A DNA stretch of 64,000 nucleotides from Pseudomonadota bacterium (lineage in GTDB: Bacteria; Pseudomonadota; Alphaproteobacteria; Acetobacterales; Acetobacteraceae): NCBI GenBank assembly GCA_021818425.1, contig JAKAEC010000002.1, forward strand, positions 1 to 64,000. Reading direction: 5' to 3'. This document shows positions 36,184-45,887 of the stretch, in pieces. The position numbers and the translations under genes are program-made. Position 1 is the stretch's first letter. Every line of letters begins with the position of its first letter. The notes under the pieces are model-generated. The model worked only from the letters and a program-made list of their open reading frames with translations. It had not been told where the DNA came from and ran no database searches.

Positions 36184-36245
36184 CCGACGCGGCTCTACTG
36201 GAAAATCTGGAATTCAGCAACAGCTAGACGGTGGCGTTGCTATGT

Positions 36246-36662
36246 TCAGCCGCGTCTGTCCGGGCCCATCAGTGTGATCGCGAAGATGGCGCTCAGCACG
36301 CTCAGGGTGATTACCATGAGCCGGATCTTATAGGCTGCGGTACGTGCCTGCGCCAGGGTTTCCCGCCGCATATTGGCGGTTGCCGCGGCCACGCGGGCCG
36401 ACAAAGGGCCGGTGCCGTTGGTGACAATGGCGGCGGTATCGGCATCGACAGTGTCTGGTAAAGCGGCGATGGCGGCTTGCCGTGCCGACGGGCTGGCGGC
36501 GGTCAGCACCGCGTCAAGTGCGGCCTGCTGGTGCAGGGCGTCCACCAGTGGGGCGGGAATGGAGAAGCTGGCGAACGTACCGATGAGAGCCGGCAGCAGA
36601 AAGCAGCACAGCATAAAGCCAATTCGGGAGACAGAGATCTTGCGGGGCATGGGAACAGACAT
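36246..36662 (-). CDS. Small membrane protein, function unknown
   Basis: The 138-residue protein has an N-terminal membrane helix (IGFMLCCFLLPALIGTFASF), an Ala-rich periplasmic segment of about 70 residues, and a C-terminal helix (LMVITLSVLSAIFAITLMGP). It looks like a simple two-pass inner-membrane protein with a periplasmic loop. I recognise no family. It follows glnD on the same strand, 20 bases after its stop, so it may be co-transcribed. Confidence 0.6.
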   Translation of the reverse strand: MSVPMPRKISVSRIGFMLCCFLLPALIGTFASFSIPAPLVDALHQQAALDAVLTAASPSARQAAIAALPDTVDADTAAIVTNGTGPLSARVAAATANMRRETLAQARTAAYKIRLMVITLSVLSAIFAITLMGPDRRG

Positions 36663-36682
36663 CGCGAAGCCGGATTATTGCC

Positions 36683-39472
36683 TCAGGCCACTGTGGCGGA
36701 TTGTCTAGGCGGCGGTGAGGGCGGATCATCTATTGTAGGTTTCAGGGCAGCCAGCAAAGCCTGCCGGAGCTGATAGAGCTTGCGCTCGTTTTCTACCTTC
36801 ATGCCAAACACATCCTTCACGTAGAACACGTCCACGGCGCGGACGCCGTAAGTTGTTACGTGAGCGGAAGCGATTTGCAGGCCCTCGTCTGAGATAGCGG
36901 CGGTGACATCGTGCAACAGGCCAGGGCGGTCGCGCCCATTCACTTCGATGACGGTGTGGCGGTTAGAAGCACGGTTATCAACGACTACGCGCGGAGGCAC
37001 ATGGATCGCGCGCATACGGCCGGGCACCAGGCTCTTGGTGGCCTTGCGGATTTCCGCCGCCAGCCTGATGCGTCCGGTGAGGGCCTGCTCGACAATGGCA
37101 GAAAGCCTTGCTAGCCGGTGCGGGGTTTCGAATGGGCCACCGTTGGCGTCTTGAATCCAGAACGTATCCAGCGCCATGCCGTCCGTGAGGGTATGGATGC
37201 GCGCATCCACGATCGAGGCGCCGGCAATGGCCAAGGCGCCCGCGATGCGGCTGAATAGCCCGGCATGATCGGCGGTGTAGACTACCACTTCCGTAACCGC
37301 ACGGGCCGGAAGCGGTTCGGTTTGGATCGTGAGCGGCGCGCGGCATGATTTAGCGTCGCGTATCATGCGGCCGTGGCGCTCGATGCTCTCTGGATCGAAC
37401 CCTAGCCAGTAACTCGGATAGCCGAGAGAGAGGAAATCTTGCCGTTCCTCTTCTGGCCAATCTACCAGCATGGCGCCGACAACCTCTTTGACACGGGCGA
37501 TACGGGTATCCCGCTCGGTGGTGGAAAGCCCACCTTCCAGAACTTCCGCCACGCGGGCATATAGTTCGCGTAGCAGCGTTGCCTTCCAGCCGTTCCAGAC
37601 CTTCGGGCTGACAGCGCGGATATCCGAGACGGTGAGGATTTGCAGTAGGCGCAGTCGTTCGGGCGATTGGATGGTATCTGCCAGGTCCAGGATAGTTTTC
37701 GGGTCGTCGATGTCACGGGAGAACGCAGTTTGGCTGAGCAGCAAGTGGTGCAGCACCAGCCATGAGACCATTTCGGTTTCTTCCTGATCTAACCCCAAAG
37801 CGGGGCAGATGGTGAGAGCCAGTTCTGCCCCCAGCACCGAATGGTCGCCGCCGCGTCCCTTGGCAATGTCGTGCAGCAACACCGCGACATAGAGCGCCCG
37901 GCGGGATTGAACTTGGCCGATGAGTTCGCTGGACAGCGGCGCGATCTCCTTAAGCCTGCCGGCTTCAAGGCTATTGAGATTGCGGATCGCCTGCACCGTG
38001 TGAACATCCACGGTGTAGACGTGGTAGGTGTCGAACTGCATCTGGCCAACAATGCGCCGCCAGTCTGGCAGATAGCGCCCCAAGATCCCTGATTCGTTCA
38101 GAACTGCCAGCCATTCGGCGGAGTCGCCGTCGCGGGCTAGTGCATCGTCATCGCCGCCGCAAAGTAAGTTAAGGAATAACGCCGCCCCCTTCTTACTGCT
38201 GCGCAGTTCCGCTCCCAGAGCTGCGCAGCGGATAAGGGTGCGTTTAGCAAGAGGATGCAAATCAAGCCCGCGGTCGCGCGCCTCAATGAGGATACGGAAA
38301 ATCGAGGTGGGATCGGTGGCTGGGTCGTGGCCAGGGGCGAAAAGGATCTGTCCGTCTGCCAACACGAAACCAGCGGCGATCAGCGAGGCGTCGGTGGCAG
38401 GTGCAATGGCCGGCGGGCCAAGGGCTGCGCGCATGAGGGCAGGCTCCAGCACGCCGGTAACGCGCGCTACCTCCCGTACGACCAGGAAGTAGTGGCGCAT
38501 GAAGCGTTCCACTCCGTCCTGGCGGCCGTGGCGAGTATAGCCCATGCGCGCTCCCACCACCGGCTGAAGGTCGAAGGTCAGCCGCTCTTCGGCGCGCCCG
38601 GCGACGTAATGCAGGTGAAAGCGCACAGTCCAAAGGTATTCCCAGGCGCGTTTGCAGGCACGGGCTTCGGTTTCCGTTAGGATTCCGCCGCCCGGGCTGT
38701 CCTTGCCCACCAGTTCAGTCATGGCGAAGGTGTTGAACACGTACCGAGAGAGCCAGTAGAGCGTTTGCAAATCGCGCAGGCCGCCCTTGCCTTCCTTCAC
38801 GTTAGGCTCGACCATGAACGGCGTTTCGCCAAAGCGTTTGTGGCGGGCGGCGCGCTCCGCCTGTTTTTCCTGGATATAGTCGCCAGGCCCTTCGGCGGCG
38901 CAATCGGCGCGAAAGGCAGTCTGAAAATCGGCGAACAGGCTGCGGTCTCCGGCCAAACAGCGCGCATCCAGCATCGAGGTACGAATCGTCACATCCCCCT
39001 TCGCCTCGCGTAGGCATTCTTCAACCGTGCGGAGGGCGTGGCCCACTTTCAGCCCGAGATCCCATAGGAAATACAGTATGAATTCGACCGCTTGGTTCAC
39101 CTCCGCAGATGGCGTCGGGCCAGAGAGGAAAAGAAGGTCGATGTCTGAAAACGGCGCCAGCGTAGCGCGGCCATAGCCGCCTGTGGCGGCCATGGCCAGC
39201 GTACCCTTTGGTCCCAGTGGGATGATCCGCAGTGTATAGGTAAACAGTGCGCTCACCAACTCATCCATCAGCCTGGCATGTAGGCGGGCCGCTTGCAGCC
39301 CGTTCAGCCCATCTGCTTCAAAGCAGGTTTGCACATGCGCCTGTGCCCGTCCCAGCTGACGGCGGAAGCCGGCAAGCGCGGCATCGCGCGCGGGCGGGGC
39401 GCATGCGTTCAGCAATTCAGCTAGGGCAACGGAGATATCGGGCAGTTTCCTGGCTTCAGGCATGTCGAGCAA
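36683..39472 (-). CDS. glnD: PII uridylyltransferase / uridylyl-removing enzyme
   Basis: GlnD senses glutamine and adds or removes UMP on PII proteins, setting nitrogen control. The 929-residue protein has all domains. The nucleotidyltransferase site is GGYGRATLAPFSDIDLLFL, the HD domain is AVLLHDIAKGRGGDHSVLG, and two C-terminal ACT domains begin VVVYTADHAGLFSRIAGALA and VIEVNGRDRPGLLHDVTAAI. The N-terminus is open to 39472, with a second Met at 39463. It lies 42 bases after mutS on the same strand. Confidence 0.95.
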   Translation of the reverse strand: MLDMPEARKLPDISVALAELLNACAPPARDAALAGFRRQLGRAQAHVQTCFEADGLNGLQAARLHARLMDELVSALFTYTLRIIPLGPKGTLAMAATGGYGRATLAPFSDIDLLFLSGPTPSAEVNQAVEFILYFLWDLGLKVGHALRTVEECLREAKGDVTIRTSMLDARCLAGDRSLFADFQTAFRADCAAEGPGDYIQEKQAERAARHKRFGETPFMVEPNVKEGKGGLRDLQTLYWLSRYVFNTFAMTELVGKDSPGGGILTETEARACKRAWEYLWTVRFHLHYVAGRAEERLTFDLQPVVGARMGYTRHGRQDGVERFMRHYFLVVREVARVTGVLEPALMRAALGPPAIAPATDASLIAAGFVLADGQILFAPGHDPATDPTSIFRILIEARDRGLDLHPLAKRTLIRCAALGAELRSSKKGAALFLNLLCGGDDDALARDGDSAEWLAVLNESGILGRYLPDWRRIVGQMQFDTYHVYTVDVHTVQAIRNLNSLEAGRLKEIAPLSSELIGQVQSRRALYVAVLLHDIAKGRGGDHSVLGAELALTICPALGLDQEETEMVSWLVLHHLLLSQTAFSRDIDDPKTILDLADTIQSPERLRLLQILTVSDIRAVSPKVWNGWKATLLRELYARVAEVLEGGLSTTERDTRIARVKEVVGAMLVDWPEEERQDFLSLGYPSYWLGFDPESIERHGRMIRDAKSCRAPLTIQTEPLPARAVTEVVVYTADHAGLFSRIAGALAIAGASIVDARIHTLTDGMALDTFWIQDANGGPFETPHRLARLSAIVEQALTGRIRLAAEIRKATKSLVPGRMRAIHVPPRVVVDNRASNRHTVIEVNGRDRPGLLHDVTAAISDEGLQIASAHVTTYGVRAVDVFYVKDVFGMKVENERKLYQLRQALLAALKPTIDDPPSPPPRQSATVA

Positions 39473-39514
39473 GCTAAATCAAACCGGAGTAAGTTGGAAT
39501 TGAAGACGCACGGG

Positions 39515-42127
39515 TCAGCCCTCATTTTCCGCGGAGCCGCGGCGGATATGCCGCACTTCGTCGCGCAGTCGGTAGAGTTGAGCCAGTGCCTCTCGCGGCG
39601 AGAGCGCATCAGGCTCTAGCGTCAGCAGCGACTCGAGCAGGGCTTCGGCTTCGGGAGCTAAGCAATGGGGGGAGGCATTAGCGAACAAGGGCAAAGGTGC
39701 CGCGGCGTCTTGCTGGCGCTCGGCGGCTTTCAGCAATGCGTTGGCACGGCGCAGAACAGCATCTGGCACACCGGCCAAGCGTGCTACATGCATGCCCCAG
39801 CTTTTTAGTGCGGCGCCTTCGATGACTTCGTGCATAAACACCACCTCGCCGCGGAATTCTTTCACCCGCATTGTGTGGGCCTTGAGGCTCGGCAGGGCTT
39901 CCGTAAGCTGCACTAGCTCATGGAAATGTGTAGCAAATATGGCGCGACAGCGATTCTGATTGTGTAGACTCTCCAAGACCGCTTGGGCGATGGCCAAACC
40001 ATCCCTTGTGCCGGTGCCCCGGCCAATCTCGTCCACGATCACAAAGCTCTTGGGGCCGGCCTGGTGCAGAATGGCGGCTGTTTCGGTCATTTCCACCATA
40101 AAGGTGGAACGACCTGAGGCAAGATCGTCCGCTGCGCCCACACGGGAGAACAGTCGGTCCACAAGCCCCAACTTCATCTCTTCGGCCGGCACAGGCAGAC
40201 CCGCCTGGGCCATTATCACCAGCAGCGCATTCTGGCGTAGAAAGGTGGACTTGCCGGCCATATTGGGACCGGTGAGCAGCATCACCCGCTGGGTGCGGGA
40301 AAGTGTGCAGCCATTTGGAATGAAGCTGGCACCGGGTGGCAGCGCATCTTCCACCACCGGGTGGCGGCCAGCGGTGATTTGGAAAGTCTCGTCATCTGAG
40401 AGCTCCGGGCAGCAATAGAGCCCCGTTTGGGCAAGCTGGACGGCCCCCTGCAGCACATCCGTTAGTGCTAGTGCCTCCGCGCAGGCGGTTAGAGGCTCCG
40501 CAGCTTCCAGCGTCTGTGTCACTAGCGATGAAAACACCAACCGCTCCCGTGCGCTGGCGCGGGCCGCGGCCTCGGTGATGCGCCTGTCGAGATCGGAAAG
40601 CTCTGGATGGGTGAAGCGCGCCACATTGGCCATTCCCTGGCGTAGCTGTAATTCAGGATACGCGCGCAACTCTTCCACCGCGCTGGCGGGAGCTTCCAGC
40701 ACATAGCCGAGCTGCGCGTGATGGCGGATTTTCAAGGACGCAACGCCGTAGCGCTGGGTCAGTTCCGTCTGGAATTGCGCGATGATCCGGCGGGTATCAT
40801 CCCGTAAGGCACGTTCGGCATCCAGTTCAGCATCGAAGCAGGGTGCTATGGCGCCGCCTTCATCCAGTCGCAGTGGGGCGGGTTCTGCCAGAGCGGCTTG
40901 CAAGGTGGCGAGTAAGGCTGGGGCGGGAGTGAGTGCGGCGGCGGATGTTTCCAGCAGCGCCGCCCCCACAGGCAGTAACGGGGCGATGGTCGCGCCAACC
41001 TCCAGCCCAGATTTAATCGCGGCGAGATCGCGCGGGCTGGCGCGGCCGAGCGCGATGCGGCCCAGCGCACGGGCCATGTCCGGCGTACCGCGCAGAGCGG
41101 CACGCACGGCTTCGGCCTTGCCCGAATCCCTTAAGGCGAGCCAAGCCTGCTGGCGCTCTAGCAGCTTCTCAAGCCTGCAAAGTGGGGCGGTAATCCAATG
41201 CGTCAGCAGTCGCGCCCCAGCAGGTGATACAGTGCGTCTGACGGTTTCGAGTAGGCTACCGTTTTCTGTGCCGCCACGGTTGTTGACGAGATTCAGGCTC
41301 TGGCGGGTGGCTGCGTCCATGGCGAGCTGCCCGGCGAGCCCGGCGCTGGCAGGGCGGGAGAGCCGGGGTAGGTTGCCCATTTGTGTAGCCTCAATATAGG
41401 CCAGAACGAAGGCGGCGGCGAGCACCTCGGCGGCGGAGAAATCTCCGAACGCCTCCAAGCTGGCGGCGCTGAATTTCTGTGCCAGCTCGCGCTGCGCCGC
41501 AGCGGCGCTGATGGGCAAGGCGAGTGCCATGCGCTTAATTTCCACGCGCCGGGCGGCATGGGGGCCAAGCGGAATTTCTTCAGAAGCCAAAATCTCTGCC
41601 GGATCCAGCCGCCCAAGGATGGCGGCGAGGCCGTCCGCATCGGCCTGCTCGGTTTCGAATTGGCCCGTGGAGATATCCGCCCAGGCGAGGCCGAATTTGC
41701 CCTCATGTGCCACGATTGCGGTGCAGAAATTCGCGCGTCCCGCCTCCAGCAGCGCCTCCTCAGTAAGAGTGCCAGGGGTAACAAGCCGCACCACGCCGCG
41801 CTTCAGCGGCCCCTTGGTGCCGCGTGCTTTAGCCTCGGCAGGGTCTTCTAGTTGCTCGACGATGGCCACTCGGAAGCCTCGGCGGATAAGGCGGGCCAGA
41901 TATATCTCCGCCTGAGAGACGGGCACGCCGCACATGGGAATCGGCTGGCCTTGATGTTGGCCTCGCGCGGTGAGCGCGATGTCTAGTGCAGAACTTGCGG
42001 CTTGGGCGTCGGCGAAGAACAGTTCATAAAAATCGCCCATGCGAAAAAAAAGCAGCGCGTCCTCATGCTGTGCCTTGATAGCGAACCATTGCGCCATCGC
42101 CGGCGACGCACCTGCTGCTTCCTTCAT
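39515..42127 (-). CDS. mutS: DNA mismatch repair protein MutS
   Basis: MutS recognises mispairs and recruits MutL. The 870-residue form begins MKEAAGASPAMAQWFAIKAQ and has the mismatch-probing FFRMGDFYELFFADA. The C-terminal ATPase has MLLTGPNMAGKSTFLRQNAL (Walker A) and FVIVDEIGRGTGTRDGLAIA (Walker B, where GTST is usual), then IFATHFHELVQLTE. The frame is also open to an ATG at 42283, adding 52 residues that do not look homologous, so I chose 42127. No strong ribosome site decides between them. Confidence 0.94.
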   Translation of the reverse strand: MKEAAGASPAMAQWFAIKAQHEDALLFFRMGDFYELFFADAQAASSALDIALTARGQHQGQPIPMCGVPVSQAEIYLARLIRRGFRVAIVEQLEDPAEAKARGTKGPLKRGVVRLVTPGTLTEEALLEAGRANFCTAIVAHEGKFGLAWADISTGQFETEQADADGLAAILGRLDPAEILASEEIPLGPHAARRVEIKRMALALPISAAAAQRELAQKFSAASLEAFGDFSAAEVLAAAFVLAYIEATQMGNLPRLSRPASAGLAGQLAMDAATRQSLNLVNNRGGTENGSLLETVRRTVSPAGARLLTHWITAPLCRLEKLLERQQAWLALRDSGKAEAVRAALRGTPDMARALGRIALGRASPRDLAAIKSGLEVGATIAPLLPVGAALLETSAAALTPAPALLATLQAALAEPAPLRLDEGGAIAPCFDAELDAERALRDDTRRIIAQFQTELTQRYGVASLKIRHHAQLGYVLEAPASAVEELRAYPELQLRQGMANVARFTHPELSDLDRRITEAAARASARERLVFSSLVTQTLEAAEPLTACAEALALTDVLQGAVQLAQTGLYCCPELSDDETFQITAGRHPVVEDALPPGASFIPNGCTLSRTQRVMLLTGPNMAGKSTFLRQNALLVIMAQAGLPVPAEEMKLGLVDRLFSRVGAADDLASGRSTFMVEMTETAAILHQAGPKSFVIVDEIGRGTGTRDGLAIAQAVLESLHNQNRCRAIFATHFHELVQLTEALPSLKAHTMRVKEFRGEVVFMHEVIEGAALKSWGMHVARLAGVPDAVLRRANALLKAAERQQDAAAPLPLFANASPHCLAPEAEALLESLLTLEPDALSPREALAQLYRLRDEVRHIRRGSAENEG

Positions 42128-42514
42128 GGTCGTGTATTTAGCCGCCGTCGGCGCGCTAGGCCAAGGGGAGATATGCGGTTCCGCACTTAAAGCATGAGGG
42201 GCTGTTGGTGGATCTAGTGCCGTTCTGTTCAGCAGCGAGCTTTGTAAAATTCCCCCGACTGAACTCGTCTCTGTTCCCGGCATTTCTTCGGCTTGTCGCG
42301 TAGAGGCTGTTCACTGCTTCGCGTGCCGTGTTCGCCAGTCACTGCACTCGGCCGACGCTGGCATTCGATACGAATGCGCCGAGGCTTCTGCTTCAGCGTG
42401 GACCTACCGCTAGGCACGTCGTCAGCTCTGCTCAGCCTACGTGCTTTTTTGGATTGGTGTCGCCATGTACAAGAATGCCGTCAGGGCGGACCGCGTCATT
42501 AAAATCCGGAATAG
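42128..42514. other. mutS-rpmJ intergenic region
   Basis: About 390 bases lie between the chosen mutS start and the rpmJ terminator. The left 156 bases could be the 5' part of mutS if ATG 42283 is used. The rest shows no gene with a ribosome site or motif; overlapping open frames are low-quality. Confidence 0.5.
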
Positions 42515-42540
42515 CAAAAAGCCCGGCAAATGCCGGGCTG
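42515..42540 (-). terminator. Rho-independent terminator of rpmJ
   Basis: On the minus strand a perfect 9-bp stem (AGCCCGGCA / TGCCGGGCT, loop TT) is followed directly by TTTTTGC. It lies about 30 bases after the rpmJ stop: a classic intrinsic terminator. Confidence 0.88.
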
Positions 42541-42569
42541 CCTGCCTGTAGCGATAAAGGCGGGGGCGC

Positions 42570-42695
42570 CTAGCCCTGGCGCGCCTTCATGCGCGGGTTT
42601 TTTTTGTTGATCACGTAGACCCGGCCATGTCGGCGGACAACGCGGCAGTTCTTGTCGCGAAGCTTCGCGGACTTAAGGGAATTGCGGATCTTCAT
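42570..42695 (-). CDS. rpmJ: 50S ribosomal protein L36 (bL36)
   Basis: The short frame encodes 41 residues: [20 protein letters not shown], then [20 protein letters not shown] and a final G, ending at TAG. This is the alphaproteobacterial L36, with only one Cys (C17), so it is the zinc-free form that lacks the C-x2-C...C-x4-H ribbon. It is a 50S subunit protein. It stands alone with its own terminator. Confidence 0.95.
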   Translation of the reverse strand: MKIRNSLKSAKLRDKNCRVVRRHGRVYVINKKNPRMKARQG

Positions 42696-42886
42696 CAGAG
42701 GTCTCAGTTAGAAATGGAACAATCTGCGGCGCGATATGCCGCCCTTGCGTCGATATGTCAACCGCAGGGGTACGCATACCGCGTTAGGGATTTCATCAAA
42801 AGATCATTCGCTTTCGGGGGGCGTCCGCTGTTGTTAACCGTTTGAGGTGCCTCCGTAACCTCTCGAGTCTCAGGAGCCTAAGCGCA

Positions 42887-43639
42887 ATGAAGATCAGTTT
42901 TGTCGTTCCGGCCTATAACGAGCAGAGTCTACTTGCCCGGTCCCTGACAGCGATCAGCGAGGAGGTTAGTCGTAACGGCTTGAAATTAGGCGAGGAGGCC
43001 GAGATTATCGTGGTGAATAATGCCAGCACCGACAATACCCGCGAGGTGGCGCTTTCCGTTGAAGGCGTGCAAGTGGTTGACGAGCCCCGCAAGGGGCTGG
43101 TTCAGGCCCGCTGGACTGGCTTCGAGCGCTCAACTGGCGTGCTAATCGCCAATATCGACGCCGATACTATTATTCCGAACGGCTGGCTCGCCGAGGTGCT
43201 GCGCCAGTTCGGCCGATCCGAGGCGCTGGTAGGGCTATCCGGACCGTATATTTATTACGGCGTGCCACGGAAGGTAAACGTAGTTGTTGCCTGCTATTAC
43301 CGGCTGGCTTGGCTGGCCTATGTGTTCAACCAGTATGTCCTGAATGTGGGCGCGATGCTGCAGGGCGGCAATTTCGTGGTGAAGCGCTCGGCCATGCTCA
43401 AACTCGGCAATCCGGATTTACGTTTCTCCTTCTATGGCGAGGATACTGATATGGCGAATCGTCTCTCCAAGGTGGGCAACGTGAAATTTACCTTCCGCTT
43501 GCCCGCACGGTCGTCCGGCCGGCGGTTGGTGGGGGAGGGGGTATTCACCATCGGGCTGCGCTATACGATGAATTTCATCTGGGCAACATTTCGCAAGAAG
43601 CCTTTCACCGAAGAGTGGAACGACATTCGCGAGGCTTGA
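42887..43639 (+). CDS. Family 2 glycosyltransferase
   Basis: The 250-residue GT-A enzyme begins MKISFVVPAYNEQSLLARSL. EIIVVNNASTDNTREVA is the nucleotide-sugar site, and LIANIDADTIIPNGWL is the DxD-type metal site. FSFYGEDTDMANRLSKVG provides the ED catalytic region. No membrane helices are clear, so it works at the cytoplasmic face. The start is ATG 42887 with AGGAG at 42872-42876; in-frame codons back to 42842 are not homologous. It is the plus-strand member of the polysaccharide locus; sugar and acceptor are unknown. Confidence 0.88.
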   Translation: MKISFVVPAYNEQSLLARSLTAISEEVSRNGLKLGEEAEIIVVNNASTDNTREVALSVEGVQVVDEPRKGLVQARWTGFERSTGVLIANIDADTIIPNGWLAEVLRQFGRSEALVGLSGPYIYYGVPRKVNVVVACYYRLAWLAYVFNQYVLNVGAMLQGGNFVVKRSAMLKLGNPDLRFSFYGEDTDMANRLSKVGNVKFTFRLPARSSGRRLVGEGVFTIGLRYTMNFIWATFRKKPFTEEWNDIREA

Positions 43640-43664
43640 GGCGATCGGGTGCGCCCGCAGGCGT

Positions 43665-44711
43665 TTAGGGGCGGGTTTCATGATAATGGCGCGCGGGCTG
43701 TTGCGGAGCGGTATTTGGTTCGTCGCGGTTCGTTGCTGCCGCCAGCAGAAAGCGCCGGTTGGTGAGGAACCAAAAGCCGAAGAGCAGGTTTTCCAATACC
43801 GTGCGGCGGCGGAAACGTTGGCAGCGTAAGGCTGAGAGGCGGCTGGTGAGCCCGCCATAAAGCCCGTTGCGCACTAGCGCCAAATCCCGCTGTGTCTCGG
43901 GAGTCAACCTTGCTGCTTGGGCAGCTAGGGCGTCGGCGTGGCGCTGCATCATGGTCATGTACACTGCCGGGCCACGCCGGATGGCGGCCAAGGCCCGCGC
44001 GTAAAATGGTTGGGCGCGGCCGATCAAATTTCCTTTGTGCAATCGGTACAGAACCTGCGGCCGATCATCGAATATAATTCTGCCACCGCAGGCGGAGACA
44101 ATAATGTAACTCCACCAGTCATGCACTGTGCCGTCCGGCTCGCCGGAGGTGGCGACAAGGGCGGCGGCGGAAGCATTCATCACCAGGGTGTTGCCGTTGG
44201 CGATGTTCTGGGTGAGGCACGCGGGGAACCCGGCGAGGTGGCTGTGATGCGCCGAGAGCTTTGCACCGCGCAGTGCACCGTCCACCAGATATTGCCGTGC
44301 GCAGTACAGGGCAGGGGCTTCTCCCGCGGGCGTCAGTAATTCCAGAGCGCACTGCAGCTTTTCGGGGAGCCATACATCGTCTTGGTCGGCAAAGGCCACA
44401 GCCATGGCGCCGATGCTCTCTCTCAGCAAGGTCAGGAAGCTGGCGACAACCCCTAGATGCGGCCCGGAAGATGGCGACTCAACGCAGCGATCAGGTCCGA
44501 CCCGAAGAGCAAATTCGCGCATGATATGTACCGTGCTATCGGTCGATCCGTCGTCGCGCCAATGCAGCACCCAGCGTTCATGGGTTTGCGCCAGGAAACT
44601 GTTCAACTGGGCAGGCAGAAATGTTTCCCCGTTGAAGGTGGAGAGCAGGATCGCGACACCTGTGTCTGATGCCCGATTGGTAGGCGAAGCTGTGCATGCA
44701 TACATATGCAA
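43665..44711 (-). CDS. Family 2 glycosyltransferase (rhamnosyltransferase-like)
   Basis: The 348-residue GT2 enzyme begins GVAILLSTFNGETFLPAQLN, then QTHERWVLHWRDDGSTDSTV, and VAFADQDDVWLPEKLQCALE with the DQDD metal motif. This set is typical of rhamnosyltransferases of the RfbF/RgpB type. It would fit use of the dTDP-L-rhamnose made by the rfb genes 0.3 kb upstream on the same strand; the linkage is unknown. The start may be the Met at residue 3. A 273-base AT-rich gap separates it from rfbD. Confidence 0.82.
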   Translation of the reverse strand: MHMYACTASPTNRASDTGVAILLSTFNGETFLPAQLNSFLAQTHERWVLHWRDDGSTDSTVHIMREFALRVGPDRCVESPSSGPHLGVVASFLTLLRESIGAMAVAFADQDDVWLPEKLQCALELLTPAGEAPALYCARQYLVDGALRGAKLSAHHSHLAGFPACLTQNIANGNTLVMNASAAALVATSGEPDGTVHDWWSYIIVSACGGRIIFDDRPQVLYRLHKGNLIGRAQPFYARALAAIRRGPAVYMTMMQRHADALAAQAARLTPETQRDLALVRNGLYGGLTSRLSALRCQRFRRRTVLENLLFGFWFLTNRRFLLAAATNRDEPNTAPQQPARHYHETRP

Positions 44712-44984
44712 ACTAATAATAAAATACTTGCGAAGTAACAGTGTCAGTTTTTGTTGATGGTTAATTTTTCTTTTTGAAGGAATAAAAGATCGATGTGCAC
44801 AAAAGGAGCTTTATTGCCAAAGGGGGCGTGAAAGCGTGCTGCTGATGAGAGGCATTTGGCGTAAATTTTTATTAGAAACCGGATGTTTTTGTTCATTCAG
44901 AGGGTTGAGGCATAAGTTGACCCTATTTGGGATGCAGAAGACAATTCTGATATTTACGTGTCCATAAATCGGGACAGATAGATA

Positions 44985-45887
44985 TTATTGCATTTTTGCC
45001 GTCTCGTCTTGTGTCATTAAATTCGCGATGATGTCGGGTAGCGCGCTCTTCCATTCAGGTAGTCTTACTCCGAATACCCGGGCGAGCTTGCCGCTATCCA
45101 GCCGCGAATCGGGCGGGCGGCGTGTAGGGGTTGGCCAGTCGGCTGTGGCGATGGGCTGTAACTGCGGTGCCGGATAACCATGCTTTGCCGCTTCCTCGAA
45201 AATGGCGACGGCAAAGTCATGCCAAGTGGTCTCGCCGCGGCTGGTGGCATGGAAGATGCCTCGATATTCTGGTTGCCAGCCCGTGGTCCTGATTTTATCT
45301 ATGATGGCAAGAATGGCGTCCGCCAGATCGCCTGCCGCGGTGGGTGTGCCCCGCTGGTCCGCGACCACGCGTAAAATGTGCATCTTGCGTCCGGCGTTGA
45401 TCATGGTACGGGCGAAATTCTTGCCCCAGGCCGAATAGACCCAGGCAGTACGCAGGATGATGGCTTTCGCATTGGTGGCAAGAATCGCTGCCTCACCGTC
45501 GCGCTTGGTCGTGCCGTATACGCCGGTGGGGCCGGTGGGGTCAGTTTCTAGGTAGGGCGCGCCTTTATTGCCGTCGAACACGTAATCGGTTGAGACATGG
45601 ATAAAAGGGACATCGGCGGCCTCGCATAATTTTGCCAACGCTAGCGGACCGGTATGGTTGCCGGCTTTGGCCGCCTTCAGGTCGGTCTCTGCCTTGTCTA
45701 CCGCGGTGTAGGCGGCGGCATTGATGACGAGGCTGGGCTTTGTGGCTTCGAAACAGGTGACGATTGTTTCTGGCTTTTCAAAGTCGAAGCCAGGGCGTCC
45801 CGCCGCGGTGAAGGTTTCGTCGCGCACGCTGAGGCGGTGCGCAAGCGCGTTTCCCAATTGTCCGGAGGTCCCAATGACAAGGATCAT
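44985..45887 (-). CDS. rfbD: dTDP-4-dehydrorhamnose reductase
   Basis: RfbD (RmlD) does the last step to dTDP-L-rhamnose, reducing the 4-keto group with NAD(P)H. The 300-residue SDR begins MILVIGTSGQLGNALAHRLS. It has VINAAAYTAVDKAETD, the catalytic Y-x3-K in GVYGTTKRDGEAAI, and STDYVFDGNKGAPYLETDPT. The start is ATG 45887, overlapping the rfbC stop (ATGA); upstream in-frame residues belong to rfbC. Fourth gene in rfbBACD order. Confidence 0.94.
   Translation of the reverse strand: MILVIGTSGQLGNALAHRLSVRDETFTAAGRPGFDFEKPETIVTCFEATKPSLVINAAAYTAVDKAETDLKAAKAGNHTGPLALAKLCEAADVPFIHVSTDYVFDGNKGAPYLETDPTGPTGVYGTTKRDGEAAILATNAKAIILRTAWVYSAWGKNFARTMINAGRKMHILRVVADQRGTPTAAGDLADAILAIIDKIRTTGWQPEYRGIFHATSRGETTWHDFAVAIFEEAAKHGYPAPQLQPIATADWPTPTRRPPDSRLDSGKLARVFGVRLPEWKSALPDIIANLMTQDETAKMQ

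Noticed and set aside
36029-36227. Open frames across tRNA-Thr
   Set aside because: The tRNA has a complete cloverleaf, so the open frames are incidental.
42596-42606. Programmed frameshift at the A8 run in rpmJ (minus strand)
   Set aside because: It encodes the conserved INKKNPR; the zero frame gives the full 41-residue protein, so no shift is needed.
42627-42845. 72-codon plus-strand frame over rpmJ
   Set aside because: It is antisense to ribosomal protein L36, which matches residue for residue.
44712-44984. RNA gene in the AT-rich gap between rfbD and the GT2 gene
   Set aside because: No stable fold, tRNA or promoter-terminator pair was recognised; the gap looks like plain spacer.
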